Positions 1 through 14,614 are shown, numbered from the stretch's first letter. The stretch: 64,000 nt of DNA from Epiperipatus broadwayi (GCA_028023455.1 JAQFVV010006449.1:914812-978811), one strand, 5' to 3'. A program made the numbers and translations. Notes: generated by a model not told the origin, from the letters alone.

Positions 1-2439
1 TTGCTTTTCTTGATCCAAACACTATATGAAATGTTTGATTATATAATGATTCTCTGAAATTTAGTATTCAGTTATTATTTAGATGTTGAATTGAAATCAA
101 AATGCACTCTATTTCTTTCATTGTCTAACTACTACCATTTTATTAGAATAATATTTAATTTGTGTCATTACTTTTATAATAGTAATCAGTAGTTGTTATA
201 AAGTATAGATTTAAAATTAAGCCATACAATAAATTAATTCCCTGAGAAATTCCCTTATTATTTTAGATTAGACACCAATTTAGTTATTTATTTTAAATTA
301 CTGTACAATCAAAAGTTAAGTAGTATTATATTTTATTTTATATTTAATTCTAACTTACCATACAATAGAGTGAATCAGTATTACATCTTTATTTTATTAA
401 TTTAAGGCCGTTATACAGTAGAGGTTGTTCAATGCATTTGGGCGATGGGAGGAGATGAGGTTAAACTATAACTTGTAAATTTAAATGGTAGAACTTTACC
501 AAGTCAATTATTTATTTATTCTAAAATTTAATAGATGTTTTGTTCCTATTAAATCATAATGTTTCCTCCCATAAGTGTTCATTTTATACCTTACAGTTCT
601 CTGTGGCCCCCAACTGAGCTAATTTATGGTAAGGTAGTGTTATAAGAGTCTCGTTAATAATTTAAAGCAAGATCAGACTAGTAGTTTATTCTATTACCAA
701 TAGAATTGATGCCCGGGTATTTGTTGATGGGAAAGGTAGGATAGGTGTTGGGGGAGGGTTACAATATATATAATTACAAAAAATAATATATAAAACAATG
801 GGACTTTACTACTTTTGTATTATGTCTTTTATAAAGATTTAATTAACTAATACCCAGTTTTCATGTTATAGTTTATTATTAAGTATATTAGGATTCTTAT
901 TTTAACGTTGTAAAAAGACGACAGGAAAAAAAAATTTAATCACTTTTAAAATATTATTATCACTATGTAAATGGTATTAAAGAAAATAGAGTTAAACAAT
1001 TTATCAGAGATATTTTAATGTATCAGAATGTAATATATATATATATGATCTTACCTGTTGGTGGCTATTTAGACTTATGTATACTTTACGAAACAAAAAG
1101 ACCTCGATAAAATAATACTTTTTCTTTAAATTTTGGTACAATGAATAACAAACAACCTCTATAATTTGAATGTGTAATTTTTTTAAAATCTAAAAAAAAC
1201 ATTGAAATGTTTAATAGAAAATATTTATGAGCATACTTATTTATATTTATGATATAAGTAATATGAAGTGTTATTTTAATAAACAGTAAGATGATATTAT
1301 ACAATATTTCTGCCAAGAGTTTCTATATATGTATATATGTTCAAATCATTGTTTTGCATTATTGTTATTTAAATTCTTTTGCATATTCAGAGCACATACT
1401 TAGCATATTTTTTTAAACACTTTGTTTCCAAGAAAATACGCAAATACATTAAATTTAAACACAATAAATAAATAATTGGATTTAAGTTAGCATTAGTTTT
1501 TATATAATGACTATTATAACGAATATTGCTATTAAATATTTCCAGTAATTTTTCGAAATCTCGCCTCAATTGTAATCAAAAATCAAATACTTGAGTAAAT
1601 GTCCTTATTTGCATGTTTCTGTTTTTTAATTTCAAGATAAATATTTAGTTGATTTTTTTTAATAAATATCTAGATACCGTGAAAAATATCCTTTTTATAA
1701 GCAATAAATCACTATTTTTGCGGTTGGATATGACTCGTGCATAGATTTTATGAATTTGACTTGGAGATATTTCAAGTGTCATGCAAAGTTTTATATTATA
1801 TTTCAATATTAGCTTTATAAACAAATGTTAGTATTCTTTTTTATATCATATTTTAAGTATCAAAATGTGCTCTAATCTACCTCGTTGTTTCTTATATTAT
1901 TTATTTTTCTCTAGATTTCGCGTTTACTTTACACTTTTTTCAAGTCACTTCATCAATGTTATATATTTTTCCCAGGGATTGTTTAGTACTTCCATATAAC
2001 TTTCCAACCTCAGTATTACCGGCATATTTTTTAACCTGTGTGTGATATTTTTGTATTTTTCACTTAAAGCTAGAATATATTCTCTTCTGCATCATTTTTA
2101 AATTTACATATTGTTACCATAATGTTTATTCTACTGTATTAATTCCAATTTCAGCAACAATATATATCAAAGTATTTTTTGCATCCTGCATATACTAACG
2201 TATATAAAATTAAGTATATTTTGCAACTTATTGTTACTATTATGTTCAAGATGGTTTCAGTCCATCCATAAGAAGTGTATAGGTAATATAGCATAACAAA
2301 TGTAATTCATGGAGTTATAGGTAATAATACAATATTTATTAACAAGTTTATATGCTAAACATTCAGTCTGTAATAAAAAATGTGTTCAGCATTGTTACTA
2401 ATAATTAAGTTGTCAATATATGCAATACAACAAAATACT
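1..2439. other. AT-rich DNA without recognisable gene
   Basis: Low-complexity AT-rich sequence with short chance ORFs only. I see no protein motif, splice-bounded exon, RNA gene or clear repeat structure here. Confidence 0.6.
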
Positions 2440-4600
2440 GATCAATCTAAACCCTGGGATTCCATCCCAAAATAAACTTTGAGACCCAAATTTAGCTTAT
2501 AACTAACATTGACATATTGAAGAACATTGATAATATGCTGGGCATAAATGTCTTTGCTCTAGAAGATGGTATCAGAGATAATAAGCTTGTACATTAAATG
2601 TTGATAGCGCTTGCCAATATGCAAAGCAGTCGATACTCTTTCATTATGAGGAAACATGCGCTGAGAGCAACCACAATGATCACTTTCTAAAGTCTTCATA
2701 ATCATGATTCATGTATCAATCTACAATGATTTTGTATTTATATTGTTTGTTGGATCTTTCGCTGAGGAAAGCATCATAACAGTTCTCAAAAAGAACCATA
2801 GCATCTAGAATTTTGATTGTGTTTTGAGCGTCATTAATGATGATTGTGTTACGATAAAAACTACCATTAAAATCCAGGATGTATTGCATAATTCTGATTA
2901 GATCCCATTCAATTCTAATGACCTTGGGTAGGTCTTTAAGTATAGCATTGTGCCAAAGAGTCACTGTAGAGATGTGTAGTTAGCAATGGCAAAGTACATG
3001 ATGTAATGTATTATTTTCATAATCACACCATCTACACATCTTCTCATGATGACCAATCCTGGGATTACCTTTCAGAGAGACACAATCAAGCTGCATACTA
3101 TGAATTTTGTGTCAATCACACTGTATTCAGACCAGTCTAGGCAATTATTGGATGCATCCACTCTTTTCATGACCTCAAACACTTTGCCTTGGACAGGCTT
3201 AGCCAAGAAAAGTTTCATGTCATTTGACATTAGTCTTCATGAAACATAAGTGTCCAATTTAATTCTTTGGTAATATTATGGCCTTACATAATCTGGATAG
3301 ACGTAGGAGATATCTGGTGAGTCTGAGTGGGGTCATTTTTTTTGTAAAACCATTTATATATAGACCATTAAATTTTCAATAAGAGTGGGTGGTCAAGATG
3401 CTTTTAAACAGACATTATCATTGTGCTCAACTTAAAAAAACAATAATTGCTTAAGCCCATGCAAAATCTGTAAAAATCCATATTTTGTAACATCTGTTAG
3501 GTTTAAGGTAGCTTTAATATAAGGATTTTACTGATGCATGTTGAACAATACTAAGCCATCTCTTATTGATTCACTTGAATCATGAAAATGAGATAGGCAT
3601 TCTTTTCTCACTACACAAGTTTAGACGTGAAAGAAATAGAATTAAGATATTGATGGTGTCAATTGTTTGCTACACTGTTGATGGGAAACCTTGAATTTAA
3701 AAAGGCAACTTCATACTTTTTAAAACTATTTTGATAGATTTTTCAATTTGGTATCCTGTATGAATATCCATCTAACAATATGAATCTTAAAAGAGATATT
3801 AAAATTTGATCCTTAAATTATGTGCAAAAATTAATATAGCTTTGTCATCAATGTGCAATGAAACACACTTTTTGATATTAAATCAAACTCTATAACAGAA
3901 AACAATCCTTTTCACAGAATTGAAAATTTTCTGAAGAATTTGTGTACTCAGAAGTAAGTCATCAGGATATGTTAAACAGTCAGCACACATTTCAAAGATC
4001 TAATAAGTCAACTATAATCAGAAGACAGTGTGCACAATAAATTCTAGCAAGAGGTTGAAAATGATTGGACCAAGAGAGCATATCTGCCTAACCCAAGAGA
4101 ATAAGCTAATCTCTGATGAAATTTTGAACCATTCAACATATGAAGATGTTTGCTTAAGTAGGGTTATTCAATGACTGTGATAGCAGTTGTATTAAAGCCT
4201 ACCCTCTCAATGCCTTGTCTCATGAGAGATAGAGCCAAAAACATTTCCAAAGTCAAACCAAGCAATTAATCAGGCAGGATTATTTTGCATGACATCTTTC
4301 ATGTAAGATTGAAGTCCAAATTTATATTTAGTGCATATATTTACTGGAATAATTTTTTCTGAAAGTACTATAGTTGTCTGTGGCACATAACCAATTGCTA
4401 CAGATAGCTTGCACCCAAAGCTGTAGAGATTTTGAAATGTGTTGAATAATGTGATAAGATGCCAATTAATGATGTTCACCAGGTTACTCTTTATGCTACT
4501 AGGACAGTTACAGACTGATGGCAGGCAAGGAGCACACAAACAATATGCTTGATACAATTACAAAGCTACACCATCACTTTTTAGAATTGTATACCTAATT
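2440..4600 (-). pseudogene. Decayed R2-like non-LTR retrotransposon (RT plus restriction-like endonuclease)
   Basis: Reading the minus strand across several frames gives the order of an R2-type polyprotein. An RT start like NWHLITLFNTFQNLYS lies near 4450-4500. A domain-A-like stretch (WFDFGNVFGSISHE) lies at about 4220-4265, and the B box CSLGPIIFNLL at about 4049-4080. The catalytic box reads YPDD at 3958-3969, where FADD or YADD is expected. Further on, a zinc-knuckle-like CRWC...HHVLCHC motif is encoded at about 2983-3036. It is followed by LWHNAILKDLPKVI and the endonuclease-like ILDAMVLFEN (2716-2964). The usual RPD of the endonuclease reads YRN, so a catalytic Asp is missing. Many stops and frameshifts separate the blocks, so the element is dead. 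Zinc knuckle then RLE is the known order for R2-group LINEs; assignment to R2 itself is inference. Confidence 0.72.
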
Positions 4601-6200
4601 TTGCCTGAACATGCACCTGCATCTCTATTATGCAAGGGACAAGAGCACACTTCAGGAAAAGTGAACATTTTTTATCAGTTGAAGTAGGAAACTTTGGCAT
4701 ATCTATTGGGGTTAATGACACCATGAGAAGGCTACCTGATACATTAATGAAGACTTATGTATGGCACTCAATAGGAATTGCACAAGAAACAGAACAACCA
4801 AAATTTACTTTCCTGTATGTTCTATAATAATTTACCCTAGACAATTTTGTAGCTATGTGCTAGTCATTGAACCAAATGAGATTCTGCATTTAGAAAACAT
4901 ATTTTTCCTACAAGAAAAAACCTCTTTTGTTAATCTGCTAATCAAAGAGCTGGCACACAATATTAACCCTAACAATATTGATGAAGAAAAACACTATTTT
5001 TTCTAAATCATTTGAAAAAAATCATTGAAGTGGGAGAACAAGACCGGTTATAGATCAGTGGGTCTATGTGGAGCATTTTCCAAACCCTTAGGATGAGTGA
5101 CCACAAACACTTAATTCAACAATTTGTGAGGTAGTGGCCAGGATTACTGAATCAGTACCAATACCACAATTTATAAATATACTATCAGCAACACAAAGAG
5201 CATTGTCAGCAGTAGGGTAGTGAATGCAAATAATGGAGTATCTTTCCAACTGGAATAATATATGGATCAGGAAACTAATTCCAAGGAAAAAACCTGATTC
5301 AAAAACACAAAGATGAGAAGTTTTTTTGACAACCTAACCACAACTGTTGTTAGTATTGATGTAATCAGTTATATAATATGCACCTAAAGATTCTGGCACA
5401 GGTGAGTTCTTAGAACATACCACATCACTAGCAATGCCATTATTACTGTGTAGCAAGTTAAAAAATACCAAAAAACAAACATTTGTAGTCAAAATAGAAT
5501 CCCCAGCTCACATCTCATCCAGAAGGTGAATAACACTGATAGGATTAGACATCATTATGAATTCACAGTTAATACAACCAGCATTATTTATCCTAACTTG
5601 CATAACCACAGAGCTACTAAATGAAGGGTTTGTTTATTTAAGTAGAGAAGAATCAGGAATAGGAGACCATGACAATAAATACATCCCTGTATACTTCATG
5701 CCCTCCTTTAGAGTATCTGCCCAAATACATAACAGGAACATGGTAGTTAGAAGTTAGGATACCACCTCATACAGTTAGTCAATTCCCATATTACTTATAA
5801 ATGTTAGGTATCTCACATATATAGTAGCAAAATGACCCGATCATAGGGTCTCCCAGAGTATAAGTAGATCTATTATAAAACTGACACTACCAGCATCACT
5901 ATAATCCTCAGCAGATGATTGCAGTGATAATGACCTGGGTAGTAGAGCATCAGTAAGCCAGTTAGTGTCTTAACAGTCAGAGAACATTGGGTAGAGGTGT
6001 TAGGATCCTTATCATAAGTTGGATCATTGTGTGAAGATGACATATTCAAATTGGAATGAAGCAATAAACAAATCAATAAAATATGCCAAAACATATAAAT
6101 TATAATACCAAAAGTGTTGGCAATGCAATAAAAATTAAAATAGTAAAATAGTGGGGTGAAACCACTAATTTTCATTCATATTTCCTTCTCTCTTTTCCAG
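4601..6200. other. Unassigned complex region upstream of the R2-like body
   Basis: The sequence is less AT-simple than its surroundings and has short open stretches on both strands (for example 4630-4827, 5557-5757 plus; 5873-6175 minus). I cannot match these to a family. It lies where the 5' half of the minus-strand R2-like element would sit, so it may be its decayed N-terminal region or a different old insertion. Confidence 0.35.
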
Positions 6201-8217
6201 TTTACTTCTCCCATTTTTTATAATAATAACAGTGCATAGAAAACACAAAAGGAGAAAAAGCAAATCTAGTACACATAATAAATAATCAGTTGATTATACA
6301 AAAACAAATGCATCATGTAATTTGGTCATTATTAAGTGAAATGAATACAGTCACTATAAGAAAACCCAGCATACACAGACAAAAATCAGTAAGGGACATT
6401 CAATTTGTAAGAAGTAGTTAACAGCCAATTATTAAATTAACAAAAAATTTCTTACTAAGAAAAGTCCATCCCAATAGAAAATTATATATAATTAATGTAA
6501 CCATGTTGAGGATTTTTTTTAAATTTAGTAAATTATTTTTATCAATGCCTTGGAATTATTTATTATGGTTTATATTAAATAATTGTAATTTTATAACTTA
6601 TTATTAATTGCTATACCCTTTCTAATAAAGATGAGTAGCAATATTATAGTGTTTTTCTTTTAGTGGGAATATATTCAATATGGGAACTCTCTTAAAATAT
6701 TATCAAATCTAAAAACATTAATATTTAAAACAGAACAATATAATCAAGTTGTATATTCCATCTATGTTTATTATTTCTGTAAATGAATTGATATCAAAAT
6801 TCAAACTGGAATAATTAATCGATAAGTTTAATATTATTTTTATTTGTAAAAATGATTTCTTATAATACTGCTTAGTATTGTCTTACAGTTTAATTTATAA
6901 ATTAAATGTGCAATTTAAAACTTTTTTTAATAAAATTGTCAGATTTGTTTCAACCTTTTGTATTATGTTTTTTTTTTTTTTTTTTTTTACAATTTCTTAT
7001 TTGTTTTAAAACAAAGATAGGAAATAACGCAGGCCAAGTGTATGCTACTTAGTGACTTACAAAATATTTTATAAATGAAATATACAATTTCAAACCTTTT
7101 ATAAATTACTTGTTATTGACAGATTTGTTTGGAATATTTACTAGTATTATATGCTTTTGAAACTTTTAAATTTCTTATTTAATTTTGAAGAAGTGAAGAA
7201 AAATATACAGTCATTTATGTACATCATTGAATTTTAGGAAAACAATACTAAATGGCCACAATGAAGGTGAGCTACAAATTTCACTTTTTTTACAGAAGAA
7301 ATTAATTTATATATATATATATATCAAAGATATAACAATAAAATAAAAAAATTAACTATTATTGTAACAACAACAAATACAAAATAAGTATGTATGGGGA
7401 AAATATTTACTTTGATTACAACCGCATTTAAACTGAGTGTATTTCATGAAGAAAGGCTAATAAGAGATCGGGTTTATCACTATTTTGGTAAGACATTTTT
7501 CAAATATGTTATCCAGATGAAACTGCAAATAATTCTGAGAATCTACATCATATCTTCTCAAGAATCACATTTAAAAGATAATTCACCTTTGACATAATTG
7601 AATTTCGTTGCCAAATAATTCCAATAAATTTTCATCGTTGGCAGTTATTTTTTCAAACTACAATATTAAAAGACAGCAATTAAATGTCTTTCTTAAGATA
7701 TAAATGGATAGTGTTCTGAAGTAATGAAGTCTAAAAAACACTATAGTGAATAAGAAATAAAACAATACCGATCAACAATACAATTTTTATTTTTACATTT
7801 TTTTACCAAAAAATAGATCATTTTAGTGCTATAAATGAATAAGATAAAGTTTATTTGTAAATTAATATCAAAACATTACAAAAAGTTATTATTTATTGTA
7901 TGTGTTTAAGTGTTTCATTTTTGTATTTTATTTCGGTTGTAATTTTTTAGTATTTAACTACATATTTTTTTTACTATGAAAGTACGATGAAGCTTCAATT
8001 TATAAATAAGTTATCCTCATACTAACAATACATTGTGTTTAAAATTCAAGTAAATATAAAACTGAATGTTGATATCCAATTCCTATGAAAGCCCTTTGAG
8101 ACATTCTTTTATTTATTTCAATCATTTCAATTGTAACAGTAATCTAATACTTCTGTTTTATTTATATAAAATAAAAACTTCTATAATATATATATATATA
8201 TATATTATAGAAGTTTT

Positions 8218-8267
<50 letters not shown>

Positions 8268-9761
8268 ATAAGTTTGGATCTGAATTAATAATTTGAACAA
8301 GCCAATACTGATTGTTAAATTCATCTAATTTATAATGATCCTTTTTTATTTTATTTTATTAAGAAAGTCCATAATATAAGAATTTAATATTATTAGTCTC
8401 ACATTATTGATAATGTCTCTTAAAATATTCCAAGAAGCTCTGAAGCATTATTTGCAAAAAGCAACAATATTATTTACAAAATATGTACACTTTTTTCTTG
8501 TAAGTGTAATATTTATTTTAATGTTCTAGACATTTAACAGAAAAGATAGTCTATAAATTTAAATTTATGTTTTATTCATGTTGTTTATAATAGTTTGTTA
8601 CCGTTAAAATTATTATTTTTATTATAATTACAATTTTGTTTTAATTAACGGACATTTTATTTATATAACGGACATTATATATGTATATATAACACTAATT
8701 TACTTTGTACTATTATAGCTTTTTATTTGAATCCATTAAATTCTTCTTGAAAATGTATTATCAATAATTATGCGCTTATAACGCTCGTTAAAGAAGTTAT
8801 ATTGTAAAATGTTTTAAAAATATGGACACATTCTGGTATTCACCATCAATCTTAAAGTTAAACCAATAATCATCAGATGATCAATATCTCTTATATTTAA
8901 AGTTTTTAGTCTAATTATATAATATAAAGCTCACTATTTTATTTCGATAAATATTCACCAAAATACAACACTAGTTTATGTCTATATTTTTATAAACCAA
9001 TGATTTAATGAATAGGTCAATGCTTATAGAATACAATCCCATTTAATAATATAAACATCTAAAGCATAAGGAAAATTTGAACTCATTGATTCTCTAAAAT
9101 ATCAATCATTAATCGGATGACAACCTTTCTGCTAAAATTAATATAAAATTCAGATTTTTCCTTTATTTGGCTCAAATCCAAATATTACTATAAAGGAAAA
9201 ATAGAAAATGTATATGATGTAATGAAAAAAGATTTGGAATTTCTATTTTTCATCACATTTCCTAAACGTTGTTATTGCTAAAATAATGTTCGATGTATTG
9301 TTTATATCTTTACTACTTAGACGTTAAGATATACCATTGCCAACATTTTTTTTTTTTAGTTTTCATTTACCTTTTTTAAGGTAACGCATTATTGATTCCA
9401 GCACTTACATTTTGTAGATTTAATTTTAAGCACTACTTCTTTCTTTAAAATAGTGAAGAATTCAAAAGATTTTAAAAATGTAGATAATTTTTTTTATTAT
9501 TAATTATTGACGTATACTTAACTCAACCACACATTTCATGTTGTCATATTTTATCTCAACTTTTTAATTTTATTGTACAATACATAATTTTACACATTAG
9601 TAATTTTTATTCTTTTATCATCTTTATTGCCAATTCACAGTTATAAATTCTAAAATATAACACTTCTTCACATCAACTAATAATTCTTCTCAAATATTTT
9701 TTTTTTTAAATATATTTTCAGATTGTTTATATTTTTTGTAGTTTGACTTTTTAGAACAGAA
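6201..9761. other. AT-rich DNA, microsatellite and poly-T only
   Basis: No coding sequence is supported. It holds a poly-T run near 6968-6988, short (TA)n tracts near 7309, and the AT-centred palindrome listed separately at 8173. Confidence 0.6.
8173..8261. repeat. AT-centred palindrome followed by (TA)n
   Basis: AAAAACTTCTATAATATA at 8173 is mirrored as its exact reverse complement ending at 8218, with (TA)n in the loop. A second pure (TA)n run follows to about 8261. The unique arms show this is more than a plain microsatellite. Confidence 0.85.
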
Positions 9762-9773
9762 ACATTATTAATA

Positions 9774-9885
9774 TTTGTTTCCATATATCATAGCATCGGC
9801 CGGGAAGCAAATTCGCAACAACTGTCTGCGACAACTTCTTGCCTGCAAGGAAGCTGCGCTGACCTCTCGGCTAACAACGCTTGAC
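9774..9885 (-). mobile_element. tRNA-derived SINE-like insertion with 12-bp TSD
   Basis: On the minus strand, 9882-9793 reads like a tRNA gene. GCGTTGT can pair with CCGATGC as an acceptor stem. An A-box-like TAGCCGAGAGGTCAGCGCAG follows, and a B-box-like GCGAATTTGCTTCC lies near the other end. The insertion is bounded by identical 12-mers ACATTATTAATA at 9762-9773 and 9886-9897, which is the signature of LINE-mediated retroposition. The B box departs from GGTTCGAATCC, so it is a pseudo-tRNA or SINE head rather than a working tRNA. A related copy lies at 32517-32590. Confidence 0.7.
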
Positions 9886-9897
9886 ACATTATTAATA

Positions 9898-11677
9898 GTT
9901 TCATGTGTTTGTATTTAAAAATATTGTCATTTATTAATTTTTTTTTTAAGTAGAAAACTGTTTATTTTAGTTGTTTGCTAATTTGTTAACTCTAGTGAGG
10001 GCCTTATAAAGATTTGTATTCCTTTCACATAATGTTAAGTAAAATTATACGAATTAAGACACATTTATTTACAATATAGTTTTGTTAAACATTTTTTTCT
10101 TCCTTTAAATAAAAAATGTCCAATAAAAATATTAAATACTTTTTAGTAAAATAATATTTCATGTTTTTAATTATTTATATACCCATTATTACGTACACAT
10201 TCTAAACATGATATATACATAAAGGGTATATACACTTTAGATTATAGCAGAAATATCAAGGGGGATATATATATAGCAACTATAAATATCGAATCAATTT
10301 AAAGTACAATATAGTTTTACATTTTAGTGACTGTGTCTAAACTAAAAACTGAAAAATAATAAAGATAAAAAAAATATTTTATTATTAAATGCTTTCATTA
10401 ATTGTGCACTAACAAAACAAAAAAATCTTCAATTACAATTGAGATTTTTAGATTTAATTTGAAATAAACGCTTGAAAGATTGCCAAATTATTTTTAGACA
10501 CCCCAAGCTCTTATTGCAAGTTAAATCTAAAGACCCTAAAGACCCCAATTGTCGTTAAAGAAACAATTATATTTAATGCACAGTCTATATAAGTATTTAA
10601 TATAAAAACGCTTTATCTCCATTATTCTTTTTTATGTATTTCATTCAATTTGAATCCATCTTCAAAGACTTGTAATATTTTTAAATGACTTCAAGTTCTA
10701 ATGTGATTTTATTGTGATGGAACAGATGATAAATATCAATTGTGAATATTGTTTCTTTAATATTTTTTGTTTTCTATTGTTGAAGTAATTTTTATAGTAT
10801 ATCTAATTAAGAATAATCACTGTCATTGTTATATCGATTAAGAACAATACAATTTTGAAATATATTGTTTCTATCAGACAAAGTAGAATTTTTAAATCAG
10901 GACGTTTTGATTTGAATGTTTTTTGATGTCTATATCTATTTACCATTTTTGTCTAAGAAAGAATTTATGATATATAAAAAGGAAAATTTTATCACCGAGC
11001 CACATATTCGCACATAATTTACATCTAATATTATTTTGTCAATTATGGTTTAAATTTTCCCATGACAATTTTAAAATTTGATTTGCTTTATAAAATGTAT
11101 TATGTACATCCTAATTATTTTTTTTATTTTTTCATTACAATAACATTAAGTTCTTTTGATCTTTTCTTTTACCATCACAGTATCCAAAAATATTACTTGT
11201 AATCTGCAATAGCTATAATATGAATATGTTAGAAGAGAATTGAAACTGGTATTTCACATCTTTCCTGTACTATATGTATTTGTAATAAACATATTAATAA
11301 ACTGCATATGTTGGAGATATTTATTTTGATCTGTATTACAATATACATATTCATTGCCTATTTAAAGAATTGTGAATTTCAAAAATAATATCCATATAAG
11401 TGCTTATAATTAAAACTGTGGTAGTATTTTTTCTTTCTGATATATGAACAAAAGTTGTACAATTGTTAATTATAGTACCAGGGACACAATAGGTTCTTGT
11501 TCTGAGATAAATATTGCCAGAAAAAGCTGCTTATATATAAACATGCTCTAAACACAAACGATTTACTTGTGTTTTTAAATCTCTTGCTGACAAGTGAGTG
11601 TGTAGAGATTTATACATTAATGAACAGTGCGCATCAGAAATGTTAATTTCCTACTATATCACTGCATATATATATAT
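9898..11677. other. AT-rich DNA without recognisable gene
   Basis: No exon, RNA or transposon motif recognised. It ends in a short (TA)n tract that abuts the TGTAACGA end of the repeat at 11678. Confidence 0.6.
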
Positions 11678-13906
11678 TGTAACGATACGGAGAATATGAC
11701 TTAACGTAAACTGCACTACAGGGCGCCATCTAGGCATTTGAACCTAGAAAAATTTATAAAGTAGGCAGATACGTAAGTCAAAAAAAAAAAAAATTTTTTT
11801 TTTTTTAAATTTTGATTCCGGTCGTTAGCCCATGTCACTAGCTCAGTGGAATAGCAGAGATTAAATAATATAATATCTTATCTAATTAGATTTCAACATT
11901 AAAAAATAAATAAAATAAGCCACTGCCAGTAATTAGCATACAAACATTTATTTATGCACATATATATAAGATTTAAAATTATTTTAGTATTAGTTTTACA
12001 TTTTAACATTTAACATTATTTTAACTTTGATTTTTGACTTTAATTTACATTTAATTACTATTATATTCTAATTTTACATTTTAATTAAGTTCGCACAGAT
12101 GGGATTATAAAAGCTTGTTATAATATGTTGCTATAGATCGGTTACATAGATTTCAACGGTTAAACACATTTCAAAGTAAACATAAACGATCAAAATACAA
12201 ACTTATTGATTACTGACAATTGCGGAGGGAAATTTATACGTAACCCAATAGTATTCACCATAAGATACTTGCATTGTCACCAATAACTTAAAAGACATCC
12301 GAATAAATACATTTTTGATACTCACCGTAAGGTATCATTATTTATCGAATGTCTATATATTTTGATCAAATATGGAAACGCAAAACATAGTTAACCAATA
12401 AACAATCCATGCAAGCATCTATAAACAACTTAAATTTAATGCATTTTTATTTAGGGTCGGGTATGAATAGACCACATAAATTTGCTTTTGAAAATAAACA
12501 TTCTATCCCTATTTAACCTTAGGCTAAAATTCGTAGTCAAACTGGCATCAATTCATCTGATATATCGATGTATTCAATGTAATAAAATACGGCAGCACAA
12601 AAGGTTAAGAGAAGAAATTGCCTCTTATGAGATAGGAATATTACATCTATCTGCAAAGAAGAGCAATAAAACAAAAAACTCCATAGAAAGGAACTGCGGT
12701 ATCCGACTTATAATTCCTTCCATAGGCAAACGGAAGTGTGCGGCGTATGAAGCGATTCTGCCCGTAGCGAATCAATATTACATCTACTAATCACACCAAT
12801 ATATCCAATCCATTGACCCAATTTAACCACGAAACAAATAACCTAAGATTACCCTCCCCTAATATAACTTTACAAATCTATACAGCCATTCACGCCCGAC
12901 TTAAGTTTAACATTGATATATTTTAATTCATCGGAAAACAGAAATCATAAATAAACTTAAAGAACAAAGTTAAATAAATGGAAATGATTTTAAATAAATA
13001 AATAACAAATACATCAAATAACATTATTAATGAAGAATTTAGTTTGGTCAGATAGGATTCTATTGCATTATTTACTAAAAAGTTTTAAAATTTAGAGTTC
13101 TTATTGTTTCAAGTGAATATAAAGTTCTTACGATTTTTAAAACGTCCAACTTTATCCGTTGCTTGCCATGAACGTAAATTCCCACACCGTCCTAAAGAGG
13201 TTAATATTCTGAAGGCCGATTTATTTATCCATCCGGAGATTTTTGCTTTAACTAATTTAGTTGGTCCTCAATGTAGAAAACGATAGTTCATTTCTCCTTT
13301 CTTTAACAGCTGACAGAATTGACAGTGCGTCTGTCAATTCCATCACCTCCAACTCTGTACTACTACATATAGTCACATCGTAATAATCAATAATCAATCA
13401 CTAGTTAATAATTTCCAAATTTTCCTTTTATACGTATTCGAAGGATTGATTTTACATTACATCATCGATGCGATGATCCTTTTCATTGAGGTCCGATTCC
13501 ATAGGGATTTCTTCTTATTTGCTAACAGTTTCTATTGTTTTCCTATCTGACTGATGTTTTTACATTTAAATGCCCAAGGCTGGTTTACATTTAACTAATT
13601 AACAATCATTTCCATTTCTGATTAATTAACCTGTTTTCCAAATCAAAGATATATTTAAAGATAAATTTAAAGATATAATTTTATCTCCAAATCTTTTTAA
13701 AATTTAGTTTTAAAATACTTTTTCTTTAATAAAGTTTTATTTTAATAATTTTTCATTATCTGTGCGATTTAATATATAAGAGTTTAAGATGATATTTAAT
13801 TTCAATTTTTAATTCTTAAAGAAAATTTTTAAATGCGAACTTTTTAATTTACTTTCATGTTTAATAAATAAAAAAAACAATGTAACGAACGTCTGTGCTC
13901 GTTACA
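11678..13906. repeat. ~2.2 kb interspersed repeat, copy A (TGTAACGA...TCGTTACA)
   Basis: The copy starts TGTAACGATACGGAG directly after (TA)n and ends in a small palindrome at 13881-13906 (TGTAACGA, 10 bases, TCGTTACA). The ends are therefore 8-bp inverted repeats, also readable as the TG...CA ends of an LTR. A second copy lies in the same orientation at 14615-17411. Short open stretches (12482-12790, 13104-13286) are not conserved as reading frames between copies, so the repeat looks non-coding. It could be a long LTR or solo LTR, a LARD-like element, or a large non-autonomous DNA element; I cannot decide. Confidence 0.75.
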
Positions 13907-14614
13907 TATCAGTAAAGTTGCTTAAAAAAAAAATGATCAAAAAAAAAAAAATTTTACTCAGGGTTAGTAATTACGGTACACGATTAACAAAATTTACAAA
14001 CATTTGGTTAGTATAAAGACTATATACAAAAAGAAAAAGAAAATGTTGATTATCGCTTACCTAAGGACCATTTACGTTTACATCCCTCCCCACAAGAGTT
14101 CTATTTTATTTTATACATTTTATTTTTACACACGGCATGACAAGCAAGTTATTTTATAAATTATTTATTTAAGAATGTTGCATTGAGATAAATATGTTTT
14201 AAGAAATAATGGGTTTAAACGTGTATATTTGCAGCACAATTCTAAACACCACCAACTTATTTATGACTGATTAAAATGCTTAAATAGGATTACACTGAAG
14301 TGAATTCCCAACGGTACTCATCGTAAGGTACCACATTTACTATCATAAACTTGCGTGGCTGTGTGCTCCTAGACACGTTAAAGCATAATATATATCAACC
14401 AACAAAAAACATATCAATCGCAACCTTTTGACTTTCTTTTTAACGAAATACAGTTTAAAATTATTTATACTTTCTCGTGTTTAATATATGTGCTATTTCT
14501 TTTACTCGAGCTTTATAAGATTTAAGTATCGACTTATGTAACCAGATAAAATATTTCATTTTGCAAAATTTGCTCAGGGTATATGTGGTCTATTAAAGAT
14601 ATGTTGGGTGCCAG
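13907..14614. other. Spacer between the two 2.2 kb repeat copies
   Basis: About 0.7 kb without coding motifs. Short pieces such as GGTACTCATCGTAAGGTACC echo GATACTCACCGTAAGGTATC inside the repeat, so part of it may be a more diverged third copy. If the flanking copies were LTRs this would be the internal region, but I see no primer-binding site or gag/pol. Confidence 0.4.

Noticed and set aside
4630-5006. Plus-strand open frames beside the R2-like element
   Set aside because: No recognisable motif and opposite to the element's coding strand; most likely chance frames, though the region stays unassigned.
12482-13286. Open frames inside repeat copy A (102 and 60 codons)
   Set aside because: The frames are not kept in copy B and carry no family motif.
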